The notes under the pieces were generated by a model. That model did not search any database, was not told the DNA's origin, and saw only the letters and a program-made list of their open reading frames with translations. A DNA stretch of 33,567 bases from CAYFXE01 sp964347035 (GTDB lineage Bacteria > Acidobacteriota > Aminicenantia > Aminicenantales > Aminicenantaceae), in contig CAYFXE010000032.1 in the NCBI GenBank assembly GCA_964347035.1, positions 1 to 33,567 of the forward strand, written 5' to 3'. Below, piece after piece: positions 17,495 to 25,464 of the stretch (within the stretch, counting starts at the first letter, position 1; each line of letters opens with the position of its first letter). The position numbers were made by a program, and so were the translations under genes.

Positions 17495-18130
17495 ATGTCG
17501 AACATACTTGAAAAGATCGCCATCATCCTTTATGAGGGAAATAGGGATCAGGTCACCGCATTAGTCGGTCAGGCCCTCGATCAAGGGATATCTTCGGGAG
17601 AAATCCTGAACAGCGGCCTGATCAAAGGTATGGACCGTGTCGGTCAGGGCTTTAAAGATGGCGAATTGTTCGTTCCCGAAGTGCTCATCGCGGCTCGGGC
17701 CATGCAGGCCGGAATGGATATTTTAAAACCTCATTTAACCGAGAGTGACACCCCCGGTTTCGGAAAGTATGTGATCGGCACAGTGAAGGGAGATTTACAC
17801 GACATCGGTAAAAACTTGGTGAAAATGATGATGGAGGGAGCCGGATTTGAAACGATTGATTTGGGTGCGGATGTGGCCCCAGAGGTATTCGTCGCAGCAG
17901 TGAAAGAACATAATCCGAAATTCATCGGGATGAGTGCCCTGCTGACAACGACAATGCCCCAGATGAAGGCCACTATAGAGGCTTTGAATAAAGAGGGGCT
18001 CCGCAGTTCGGTCAAGATCATGGTCGGGGGCGCTCCGTTGACAGCCACCTTCGCCGACCAGATCGGAGCCGATGCCTATGCACCTGATGCAGCGACCGCC
18101 GTTGATGTAGCCCGCAGTCTGTTATCATAA
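17495..18130 (+). CDS. Methyltransferase cognate corrinoid protein (MtaC/MtbC/MttC type)
   Basis: A 211-aa protein. The N-terminal four-helix cap domain (about 1-85, QGISSGEILNSGLIKGMDRVG and LFVPEVLIAARAM) is followed by a Rossmann-like cobalamin domain. The latter has the base-off signature D100-L-H102-D-I-G105, where His102 is the lower axial cobalt ligand, plus GMSALLTTTMPQM and GGAPLT. Such proteins carry a methyl group between a substrate-specific methyltransferase and a second methyltransferase. The next gene, a UroD/MtaA-type protein, is the likely partner. The substrate methyltransferase (MtaB/MttB type) is not in the window. The SD GAGGAGG lies 9 nt upstream of the start. A terminator-like hairpin separates it from the next gene. 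Confidence 0.95.
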   Translation: MSNILEKIAIILYEGNRDQVTALVGQALDQGISSGEILNSGLIKGMDRVGQGFKDGELFVPEVLIAARAMQAGMDILKPHLTESDTPGFGKYVIGTVKGDLHDIGKNLVKMMMEGAGFETIDLGADVAPEVFVAAVKEHNPKFIGMSALLTTTMPQMKATIEALNKEGLRSSVKIMVGGAPLTATFADQIGADAYAPDAATAVDVARSLLS

Positions 18131-18152
18131 AAAGCCAAGCTGCTTATTTAAG

Positions 18153-18193
18153 AAAGGGGACAGTCACTAAAAAAGCAGCCTGTCCCCTTTTTT
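18153..18193 (+). terminator. Terminator-like hairpin with T run between corrinoid protein and methyltransferase genes
   Basis: AAAGGGGACAG (18153-18163) pairs with CTGTCCCCTTT (18180-18190) over 11 bp with a 16-nt loop, and the 3' arm runs into six Ts ending at 18193. It lies 22 nt after the corrinoid stop and just 9 nt before the methyltransferase start. It could be an intrinsic terminator that lowers downstream expression, or a REP-type palindrome of the GGGGACAG kind. A loop segment AAGCAGC (18173-18179) can also pair with GCTGCTT (18139-18145), forming a possible pseudoknot. Confidence 0.6.
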
Positions 18194-18202
18194 GGAACCA
18201 TG

Positions 18203-19411
18203 ATGAACCACAGAGAAAGAGTGCTGACAGCTCTGCTCCGCCAGGAACCAGACCGAGTGCCTATCGACTTCGGCGGGACCGTCGACAGCTCTATCTTGGC
18301 TGTGGGTTACCAGGATCTTAGAAATCGCCTCGAGCTAAATCCCAGCCGCACCTATGTCTCCGATATTTATCAACAGACAGCGATCATCGAGGAAGATGTG
18401 CGGCAGGCTCTTGATATAGATGTCGAACCTATCCTTTACGAACCGGAGGATTGGCGAGAAGGACGACTCAGCGATGGATCCTCGGCTCTGTTCCCGGATA
18501 AGTTCCGACCGTCCCAGGAAGAGGATGGGTCGCAAGTTGTCCGTGACGAATCAGGAACAGTGGTACTCAGAATGCCCAAGGGAGGATTCTATTTTGATTC
18601 AGTCCATATGCCTCTAGCCAACACCTCTACCACAAAAGACATTGATGAGTTTCTGGAGGAGATCGAGACCTATGACCGGCCTGAACATCTCAATAAAACC
18701 TACGAGGATCTTGCCAAGAAAGCCGAAGACCTGCGAAAGAATACAACGTACTGTCTTGTCGGATTCTTCGGCGGCCACATCTTCCAGGCAAGTCAGTCTC
18801 TCCGCGGATGGGAGCGCTTTCTGGTAGACCTCATCGAGAATCAAAAATTTGCTGAAACCCTTATGGATAGACTGACAGAAGCCAATATCAAGCGATTTGA
18901 GCACTACGCTCGAACCATCGGTCCACATGTGGATATCGTCCATTTCGAGGATGACCTGGGAATGCAGGATCGCCTGCTTTTAAGCCCCGTTCTATACCGC
19001 AAGATGGTCAAGCCCCACCAGAAAAGGCTTTTCGAATTTGCCAAGTCTCGATGTAAAGCCTACATCCTCTACCATACAGACGGGGCTGTCGCACCTCTTA
19101 TTCCCGACTTCATCGAGATGGGAGTGGATGCCTTAAATCCTGTGCAGGTCTCTGCCAAAGGTATGGATACTCGAACATTGAAAAAAGAATTCGGTCAGGA
19201 CATCACCTTCTGGGGTGCTGGTTGCGAGAGCCAGACCATCCTCCCCTCAGGTATCCCCGAGGAGATTTCTGATGAAGTCAAAAGGAGGTTAGATGATCTT
19301 GCTCCTGGAGGAGGTTTTGTGTTCAGCCCAATTCATAATATCCAGGCTGGTGTTCCTCCTGAAAACATCATCACAATGTTCAAGACAGCTCGGGAATACG
19401 GTGTGTACTGA
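18203..19411 (+). CDS. Uroporphyrinogen decarboxylase-family (MtaA-like) methyltransferase
   Basis: A 402-aa protein. It opens with the typical NHRERVLTALLRQEPDRVPIDFGG and has a TIM-barrel UroD layout, with FEDDLGMQDRLLLSP and YILYHTDGAVAPLIPDFIEMG in the middle and a C-terminal FSPIHNIQAGVPPENI. Methyltransferase members of this family bind zinc and move methyl groups between a corrinoid protein and a thiol or folate acceptor. Here HTDG and GAGCESQ are where metal ligands are expected, but assignment needs alignment. True haem-pathway HemE is unlikely because of the corrinoid neighbour and the HTDG motif. ATG 18203 is chosen over 18200 for GGAA spacing; the SD is weak and the terminator-like hairpin ends only 9 nt before. 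Confidence 0.87.
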   Translation: MNHRERVLTALLRQEPDRVPIDFGGTVDSSILAVGYQDLRNRLELNPSRTYVSDIYQQTAIIEEDVRQALDIDVEPILYEPEDWREGRLSDGSSALFPDKFRPSQEEDGSQVVRDESGTVVLRMPKGGFYFDSVHMPLANTSTTKDIDEFLEEIETYDRPEHLNKTYEDLAKKAEDLRKNTTYCLVGFFGGHIFQASQSLRGWERFLVDLIENQKFAETLMDRLTEANIKRFEHYARTIGPHVDIVHFEDDLGMQDRLLLSPVLYRKMVKPHQKRLFEFAKSRCKAYILYHTDGAVAPLIPDFIEMGVDALNPVQVSAKGMDTRTLKKEFGQDITFWGAGCESQTILPSGIPEEISDEVKRRLDDLAPGGGFVFSPIHNIQAGVPPENIITMFKTAREYGVY

Positions 19412-19471
19412 ATGCATCTGGTATCTTATGATTAGATGAACAATAATTCAGGTTAACATGAGGAGAGAATC

Positions 19472-21132
19472 ATGATTCAGATAGACGGGATATCATTAAC
19501 GATCGATGAGGTCGTCAAAGTCGCCAGGCAAAATGAAAAAGTGGAGATCGACATAAAAAACAAGCCCCTCATAGATAAAAGCGCAGCTGTGGTGAACCAG
19601 TTCGTCAAAGAAAAAAAAGTCGTCTACGGCATCACCACAGGCATCGGGAATTTTGCCAACGTGGTTATTCCCGAGGAAAACGTCAGAGAACTCCAGAAGA
19701 ATATCATCATGTCTCATTCTACGGGAACAGGTCCTTATATAAAGGACGAGCAGGTCAGGGCCATGATGTTGGTGCAGCTGAATTCTCTGATTCGTGGGTA
19801 CTCTGGAATTAGGTGGAAAACCATAGAGAGAATACTGGAATTCCTGAACAGAGATATCCTCCCTTTGGTCCTTCAGAAAGGAAGTGTCGGCGCCAGTGGA
19901 GATTTGGTTCCGTTGGCGCACATGTCGGCTCCATTAATAGGTTTAGGAAAAGTAAGGTACAAAGGAGAGATTCGGGACACAACAGATCTTCTGAATCAGT
20001 TCGGTCTAAAAGCCCTCACCCTGGAGGCAAAAGAAGGACTCGCCTTGATCAACGGCACCCAGATGATGAGCGCTGTCGGTTCGCTCAACATCTACGACAG
20101 TCAAGTATTAGGCAAAACAGCCGATATCGCAGCGGCCAGTTCTATCGAAGCTCTGCGGGGAACAGACACTCCGTTCGATCCCCGGGTGTCCGATCTCAGA
20201 CCCCATCCTGGTCAGAAGTTGGTGTCAGAAAACATCAAAAAACTGCTGAAGGGCAGTCAGATTCTGTTCAGTCATAAAGATTGTGAACGGATTCAGGACG
20301 CCTATTCCCTGCGGTGCATTCCCCAGGTTCATGGAGCTACGAAAGATACGGTCAATTATGTCCGGTCTGTTTTGGAAACGGAAATCAATTCCGTGACCGA
20401 TAACCCTATCATCTTCCCGGAGACAAAGGAAAGCCTCAGCTGCGGCAATTTCCACGGGCAACCTCTGGCTCTTGCTTTAGATTTCCTGGGCATCGGGATC
20501 TCAGAGTTGGCCAACATATCGGAAAGACGGATCGAACGGTTGGTGGATCCAGCTCTCTCTCATCTTCCCCCTTTTCTGACCGCAGAAGGAGGCCTCAATT
20601 CCGGCTACANNNNNNNNNNGCCATGACCATGGCCGCCACCGAACTCTCCTCGATCTCGGAACGCCGCACCGACCGCATCCTCGATCCGGAGCGCTCGGCA
20701 GGGCTCCCGCCCTTCCTGGCGCACAGCCCCGGGGTCGATAGCGGCTACATGATCACCCAGTACGCAGCGGCCGCCCTCGTCTCCGAAAACAAGGTGCTAG
20801 CCCATCCGGCCTCTGTCGATTCCATCCCCACCTCAGCCAACCAAGAGGATCACGTGAGCATGGGGACGATCAGCGCCTTCAAGGCTGCTGAGATCATCGC
20901 AAACGTCAGGAATGTGCTGGCAATTGAGTTGCTGTGTGCCTCTCAAGGATTAGACTTCATCAAGGAGAAACCGGGAGAAGGAGTGGCCATCGCCCATAAA
21001 ATAATACGAGAACATATTCCCACTTTGACCCAAGACAGAGTCATGGCCTCTGACATACAGACAATGTTGGAGCTGATTTGGAATCAAACACTTATTGAGA
21101 ATATCGAAAACCAAATCGGACCACTTCACTAA
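19472..21132 (+). CDS. hutH: Histidine ammonia-lyase, interrupted by a scaffold gap and a chimeric patch
   Basis: HutH deaminates L-histidine to urocanate, the first step of histidine degradation. The MIO cofactor triad A141-S-G143 is in GSVGASGDLVPLAH. Other family blocks are YGITTGIGNFA, TDNPIIF and GNFHGQPLALALD. SD GAGGAGAG precedes ATG 19472. The left part ends at residue 379 (GGLNSGY), then come ten Ns (20610-20619). After the gap the frame differs and the sequence repeats the same protein region (TELSSISERRTDRILDP to GVDSGY, compared with SELANISERRIERLVDP to GLNSGY) in much more GC-rich DNA. Joining GLNSGY to MITQYAAAALVSENK (20749) gives about 506 aa, the normal HutH length. The gene is probably intact in the organism, and the break is an assembly artefact. 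No other hut gene is nearby. Confidence 0.93.
20610..20619. other. Scaffold gap (10 N) inside hutH
   Basis: Ten Ns of placeholder length. The reading frames on the two sides do not agree, and the protein region on the left is repeated on the right, so the true gap is negative (overlapping or chimeric contig ends) rather than 10 bp. Confidence 0.95.
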
Positions 21133-21186
21133 ATTCAGCTACATTCAGAAAGATCGATTCCCGCGCGAATATGTTTCATAACGAAT

Positions 21187-21669
21187 TCATTGCCCCTGTT
21201 TTCCTGTGATTCGGCTGATTTCTAACTTCAACACACCTAAATCGGCATAGGATTTGTCATCCTTGAGCAGTTTTTTCTTTAACCGACCAGGCTCATCCTC
21301 GAGATGATTCAACAGGATGTCCAGACCACGTTTCTTTTCTTCCAAGTCATCCACAACGGTCATCTTGCCCCAAAAGACTACGGAGCGGTAAGCATGGGAA
21401 CATTTCCCTATCTTGTAGCCTCGATCTTGTATGACTGTAGCGCACACACGAGGATTATCGTTCAGAAACTCAATCTTCAGTCCTTTCTGGGCACTATGAA
21501 AATACAAGCTATTTTGGTCGCTATCAAATCCATAACTGAGAGTGACCACATAAGGCTCATCGTTTCGACACATGGAGATGGTGGTGTACTTCCCGCGCTG
21601 GAGGATGTTGACAAGATGCTTTTTATTCTTTATCTCCCTCTCTTTTTTTTGCATATGATAGACAGGCAA
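21187..21669 (-). CDS. PPOX-fold (pyridoxamine 5'-phosphate oxidase-like) flavin-binding protein
   Basis: A 160-aa split-barrel protein. YTTISMCRNDEPYVVTLSYGFD and NSLYFHSAQKGLKIEFL are the two opening strands, and HAYRSVVFWGKMTVV follows. This is the NimA-like/FMN-binding branch of the PPOX superfamily; the substrate is unknown. Start choice: TTG 21669 has a clear SD (AAGGAG, 8-nt spacing), while the first ATG (21654) has none, so a TTG start is preferred. The gene starts 22 nt after the tRNA-editing gene upstream and is probably co-transcribed with it. It converges on hutH. Confidence 0.88.
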   Translation of the reverse strand: MPVYHMQKKEREIKNKKHLVNILQRGKYTTISMCRNDEPYVVTLSYGFDSDQNSLYFHSAQKGLKIEFLNDNPRVCATVIQDRGYKIGKCSHAYRSVVFWGKMTVVDDLEEKKRGLDILLNHLEDEPGRLKKKLLKDDKSYADLGVLKLEISRITGKQGQ

Positions 21670-21691
21670 TTTATCCTCTCCTTGTCAATTC

Positions 21692-22189
21692 CTATTGAAA
21701 CTTTTGGTAGCTCAGAGGATTCCCACACCAAGAGAGAAATTTCTCGAAATCTGAAAATTCGATTCCCACCGTAGCCGTATTAACGTTGGGATGGAAATTG
21801 ACCTTTGCGGCCTTTTGCAAGTCACTATCGATAATCACCTCGACCTCTTTTTGGCTGTCGTTGATCAACCCGAAGGGAGACACGGCCCCAGTTTCCAAGC
21901 CGAGATACTTCATGAGCCGCTTATCCGAGGCGAAGCTCAGCCTGTCCTCCCCGATCTTTTGGGTGAGGGATTTAAGATCGGCCTGCTTGGAGGATTCGAG
22001 AATCACGAGGTAATGACGGCTGCCTTTCTTATTGCGTAAAAAGAGATTCTTGCAGTGGGCCCCTGTTATGTTCCCCCAGTGCTTTTCGGCCTCTTCCACA
22101 GTATAAACAGGAGGGTGTTCGTACCGGATGAAGGATATCCCCAGCTTTTCCAGAACCTCATAGACTCTTCGCTCGCTTTCTGTTGTCAT
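21692..22189 (-). CDS. PrdX/ProX-type Ala-tRNA(Pro) deacylase (YbaK-fold)
   Basis: A 165-aa free-standing editing domain. RYEHPPVYTVEEAEKHWG is the family N-terminal motif, followed by AHCKNLFLRNKKG, LVILESSKQADLK, and the C-terminal FHPNVNTATVGIEF. Known PrdX/ProXp-ala proteins hydrolyse Ala mischarged on tRNA(Pro). In Clostridia prdX is linked to proline reductase, but no such genes are seen here. The start at 22189 has GGAGG with 5-nt spacing; upstream in-frame ATG 22201 and TTG 22204 overlap that SD and are rejected. Confidence 0.93.
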   Translation of the reverse strand: MTTESERRVYEVLEKLGISFIRYEHPPVYTVEEAEKHWGNITGAHCKNLFLRNKKGSRHYLVILESSKQADLKSLTQKIGEDRLSFASDKRLMKYLGLETGAVSPFGLINDSQKEVEVIIDSDLQKAAKVNFHPNVNTATVGIEFSDFEKFLSWCGNPLSYQKFQ

Positions 22190-22395
22190 TTTTTCCTCCA
22201 TCAAAGATGCTTAACAAAATCACTATACTCACTAATGTTTCTTTCTCATTTTAATCAATAAGTTTCTGAATTTTCGTGGTCACACCCAGGACCTATTGGT
22301 CTGAAATCATTCGCGAAGTCAACTTGGTGGGATTGTTTTTACTAAGGAAGAAAAACATTCATGACAATCAAAGCGAAAAAAAATTCGTCCATACC

Positions 22396-23970
22396 TTATT
22401 TCTGTTTGTTAATTTCGACGATTCTTTCCTCGCCTTGATAGTCGAGTATTTTATACTTATCCAGCCATTCCATCAGGGCACTGGTCAAGACATAGCCCGT
22501 ATCCTCTGATTCTAATATAGGGAAACCGAAGTATTTATCTTGAGCCTGCCCGACCACATAATCGTTGGTGACAACCGTATAGATTTTATCAGGCGAAAGG
22601 ATCCTTCCATCTTTGACTAGGATATTTCCGTTGACTTCAACATAATTGACTCTTTTTCCAAAAGATTTAGCATCCTTTGTATAGTATTTATACTTCAATC
22701 CAGAAACTTGCAACCGATCCTTGTCTCTCTCCACATCGTACTCTAAAACTTCCTTCACTTGCTTTCCTGTGAGCTCAAAAACAATAAGGGTGTTTCGGAA
22801 AGGACAGACACTGAAAATATTGGCTTTAGTGATGGGGCCAGCGTAGATGCTTGATCGTATGCCACCGCTGTTGTAAAGACCAATCTTAGTTCCAGTCTTC
22901 CACCGCATGACATCAGTAATCCAATCTCCCAGGGCACTCTCAACATAGTCCGTCTCCTGGGGATAATTCCTTCTATTCAAGTCCGTTTTAGCTTCACCTA
23001 TGACCTGAGCATACTCTTCACTCAACAACGACTCAATCTCCTGGACTAGTGCCGTCACTTCTGGTGATGGCTTCAAATCCACATCTGCCCAAAGCCAAAT
23101 CAGATCCTCTTGGTAGCTCGCAACTTTATCATCTTCAACCTCTAGTTTAAGATAACCCAGTGTTCTCTGATGCCCGAATGTGGATTTGACTGGTACACCA
23201 TCGACAACTTCGAATCTCCCATTTTCTGAGGCCACTAAGACAACATCGATTCCTCTGATGCTTTCTGCAACCTTGAGGCCGTCTTCGAATGTTGAGTGAA
23301 CGATGGTTACGATCAGATCTGTCTGTTCATCAAGAATTGGAACATATGCTTCTAGCGTGGGAATGATAGGCGTTATCGCCAGCCCTTCGATGCGTTTTTT
23401 ATGAACTTCAATTAAGAAATCCTCCTCCATCACGGCCACCACCCCCACTTTTAATCCCGCTAATTCGAAAATGCGGTAAGGATCGACGGGAAAGTTTTTG
23501 CCGTTCTTCTGGTAAATGATGTTGGCTATCACCGATGGGAAACGGGCCAATTTCACGAGTTTCAAGACATTTTCCTGCCCCAAGTCGAACTCATGATTCC
23601 CTATGCCCATCACATCGTATCTCAGCCTATTCAAGAACTCTATCATGGCGCCGCCCTGAGCACCTTTATAATCTATCTCTGTAGCGAGAGTCCCGGTCAT
23701 CAAATCTCCGAGATCAATCAGCATGATGTGTTCATCTTTGACCCGCAACTTGTTGATATAGAAACTCAAGGCTTCCATGCCCCCAACGAGCCTCTCTCCA
23801 TCCTCCAACTTGAGTTTATAAGGCTTGAAGATGCCATGAATATCGTTAGAGTGGAGGAGAGTTATCGTTTTGGAATGAAGGGAGCTGGCCAATCCCAGAC
23901 AAAAACCTAGGATCAATCCGATGGAGAGCGCTTTTGCTATTGAAGAAATTCGTGTATATTTGATCAGCAT
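22396..23970 (-). CDS. 5'-nucleotidase/UshA-like metallophosphoesterase, exported, with altered metal site
   Basis: A 524-aa protein. A signal peptide (about 10-33, ALSIGLILGFCLGLASSLHS) leads into the metallophosphatase domain with HSNDIHG (Asp43, His45), LIDLGDL (Asp86, Asp89), GNHEFD (Asn125, His126) and His225 in VTIVHSTF. The usual final GHxH motif is missing: the position after GIDVVL reads VASENGR (247-253). The C-terminal 5_nucleotid_C domain keeps the nucleotide-binding NSGGIR and VTNDYVVG. In the family the periplasmic enzyme releases nucleosides and phosphate from nucleotides. Loss of both GHxH histidines suggests reduced or changed metal binding. ATG 23970 (second of two adjacent ATGs) has the better spacing to AAGGA. 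The upstream 23971-24254 region holds no gene. Confidence 0.9.
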   Translation of the reverse strand: MLIKYTRISSIAKALSIGLILGFCLGLASSLHSKTITLLHSNDIHGIFKPYKLKLEDGERLVGGMEALSFYINKLRVKDEHIMLIDLGDLMTGTLATEIDYKGAQGGAMIEFLNRLRYDVMGIGNHEFDLGQENVLKLVKLARFPSVIANIIYQKNGKNFPVDPYRIFELAGLKVGVVAVMEEDFLIEVHKKRIEGLAITPIIPTLEAYVPILDEQTDLIVTIVHSTFEDGLKVAESIRGIDVVLVASENGRFEVVDGVPVKSTFGHQRTLGYLKLEVEDDKVASYQEDLIWLWADVDLKPSPEVTALVQEIESLLSEEYAQVIGEAKTDLNRRNYPQETDYVESALGDWITDVMRWKTGTKIGLYNSGGIRSSIYAGPITKANIFSVCPFRNTLIVFELTGKQVKEVLEYDVERDKDRLQVSGLKYKYYTKDAKSFGKRVNYVEVNGNILVKDGRILSPDKIYTVVTNDYVVGQAQDKYFGFPILESEDTGYVLTSALMEWLDKYKILDYQGEERIVEINKQK

Positions 23971-24200
23971 CATTCTTCCTTTGGAGGTTATTGTTGATTC
24001 AGTTTTACTCTCTATTTATCAGAATTCTTGTATATTATTCCTATAAGTCTGATTGTATTCTGAAAAAAAATACCACAGGAAAAGATAGATGTCAAAACAT
24101 AATCACGAGACCCGTGACTTTCCTCTTGTCCTCTTCCCACTGTCCTTGACAAAAACTCTCTTGTTTTGTGATAGTAAACTTGAGGTTTTCTGTATGTATC

Positions 24201-24230
24201 TTGACATTAATAAATCCTGATCTTTATCAT
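24201..24230 (+). promoter_or_regulatory. Putative strong promoter of the GHMP kinase gene
   Basis: A perfect TTGACA (24201-24206), 18-bp spacer, TATCAT (24225-24230, 5/6). The predicted start of transcription near 24237 gives a leader of about 18 nt that holds AGAAGGA (24241-24247) ahead of the ATT at 24255. A second TTGACA at 24146-24151 lacks a good -10. Confidence 0.6.
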
Positions 24231-24254
24231 TGCTTTCAATAGAAGGAAAAAAAA

Positions 24255-25313
24255 ATTAGCGAAAAGAACCTCCTTAAGATTATCAGTTCAACCACCCCAA
24301 TAAGGATAAACGATATCGGGGGCTGGACCGACACTTGGTTTTCTGGAGTCGGGAATGTCCTCAACGTCGCCGTCTCGCCCTTGGTCAAAGTCCGGATCAA
24401 GGTCTACAAGAATAAAGAAAGAAAAGAGAAACGCGTTCTGGTACGTGCAGAGAATTACGGTGATACTTTCCGAGTTAATCCTGATAAGCCCGATTATAAG
24501 GCTCATCCTCTCCTCCAGGGAGCTCTTAATTCTTTACCGATCCCCGAAGACCTTGAGCTGGATGTCAGTATTCATTCCAAAGTTCCAGCCGGCAGCTCGA
24601 CAGGAACTTCGGCTTCTGTCTGTGTTGCCCTCTTGGGAGCACTCGACTATCTGATTCCAAAAAAACATTCCTTCGATGAAATCGCTTCCCTTGCTCATCG
24701 CGTGGAGACTGAAAAATTGAAACTCCAGAGTGGAATTCAAGACCAAATCTGTGCAGCGTATGGAGGAGTGTGTTTCATCCAGATGTACAGATATCCTAAG
24801 GCGGATGTCTATAGGCTAGATTTAAACGAGAGGATTTGGGAGGCATTGGACCGAAGACTCTGCTTGGTTTTCTTGGGTAAAGCTCATAGCTCGACGGCTC
24901 TTCATGAAGAAGTGATCACGCTCTTGGAAAAAAAGGGTAAACACTTCAAAATGATCGAGAAAATGAGAATACTCGCCGAGCAAGGACGAGACCTTCTGCT
25001 CGGAGGAGACCTGGATTCTTATGGCCAGGTGATGATCCAGAACAACGAAGCTCAGAGAGCTCTTCATCCTCAACTCATACCAGAAGAAGCTGATTCTGTT
25101 ATCCACATCTCAAAAAAACATGGAGCAGCAGGCTGGAAGGTGAATGGCGCCGGAGGAAAAGGAGGCTCTATAACACTCTTGAGCAGTCCCGAGGAAAGCT
25201 TAAAACTACAGATGCTCAGTGAGATAAATACTTTAGGAAAAGGTATCGCATCGATTCCGATATCAATGTCCCTCGCAGGTCTTGAGGTCAAAGAGGAAGC
25301 ACAAAATCCATGA
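24255..25313 (+). CDS. GHMP-family sugar kinase, apparently starting at ATT
   Basis: A 352-aa kinase. The conserved N-terminus PIRINDIGGWTDTWF is encoded upstream of the first standard start (TTG 24381), so the real protein must begin earlier. ATP-binding motif 2 is VPAGSSTGTSASV and motif 3 is KVNGAGGKGGSI. This branch resembles heptose-7-phosphate/fucose-type sugar kinases; the exact sugar is not readable. In frame, a TAG at 24240-24242 closes the upstream side, and between it and GGWTD there is no ATG, GTG or TTG. ATT 24255 has SD AGAAGGA 7 nt upstream and fits the promoter. The alternative is a length error in the nine-A run at 24247-24255 or a lost ATG. The radical SAM genes follow on the same strand. 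Confidence 0.85.
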   Translation: MSEKNLLKIISSTTPIRINDIGGWTDTWFSGVGNVLNVAVSPLVKVRIKVYKNKERKEKRVLVRAENYGDTFRVNPDKPDYKAHPLLQGALNSLPIPEDLELDVSIHSKVPAGSSTGTSASVCVALLGALDYLIPKKHSFDEIASLAHRVETEKLKLQSGIQDQICAAYGGVCFIQMYRYPKADVYRLDLNERIWEALDRRLCLVFLGKAHSSTALHEEVITLLEKKGKHFKMIEKMRILAEQGRDLLLGGDLDSYGQVMIQNNEAQRALHPQLIPEEADSVIHISKKHGAAGWKVNGAGGKGGSITLLSSPEESLKLQMLSEINTLGKGIASIPISMSLAGLEVKEEAQNP

Positions 25314-25428
25314 CAATCAACACGACTGGCGAATTCTCAATAATTCCATTCGATGTCTTTTATTTATCAATATACTCACCAGACTCTTCATAACCACTTT
25401 AGCTATCGCTGGAAGCCATTTTCATTCT

Positions 25429-25457
25429 TTGACAACGACTCTGAAAGGGATTATCTT
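25429..25457 (+). promoter_or_regulatory. Putative promoter of the radical SAM gene, leaderless layout
   Basis: TTGACA (25429-25434), 17-bp spacer, TATCTT (25452-25457). GTG 25465 follows 7 nt later, with no SD at usable distance. This matches the geometry of the kinase promoter at 4251-4279. Confidence 0.5.
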
Positions 25458-25464
25458 AACCTTG

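Noticed and set aside
20623..21132. A second, independent aromatic amino acid lyase gene
   Set aside because: It lacks the MIO domain, starts at a scaffold gap and repeats the region just before it; it is the 3' part of hutH with a chimeric patch.
25282..25464. N-terminal extension of the radical SAM protein from TTG 25282
   Set aside because: It has no SD, overlaps the kinase gene and contains a better promoter; GTG 25465 explains the conserved part.
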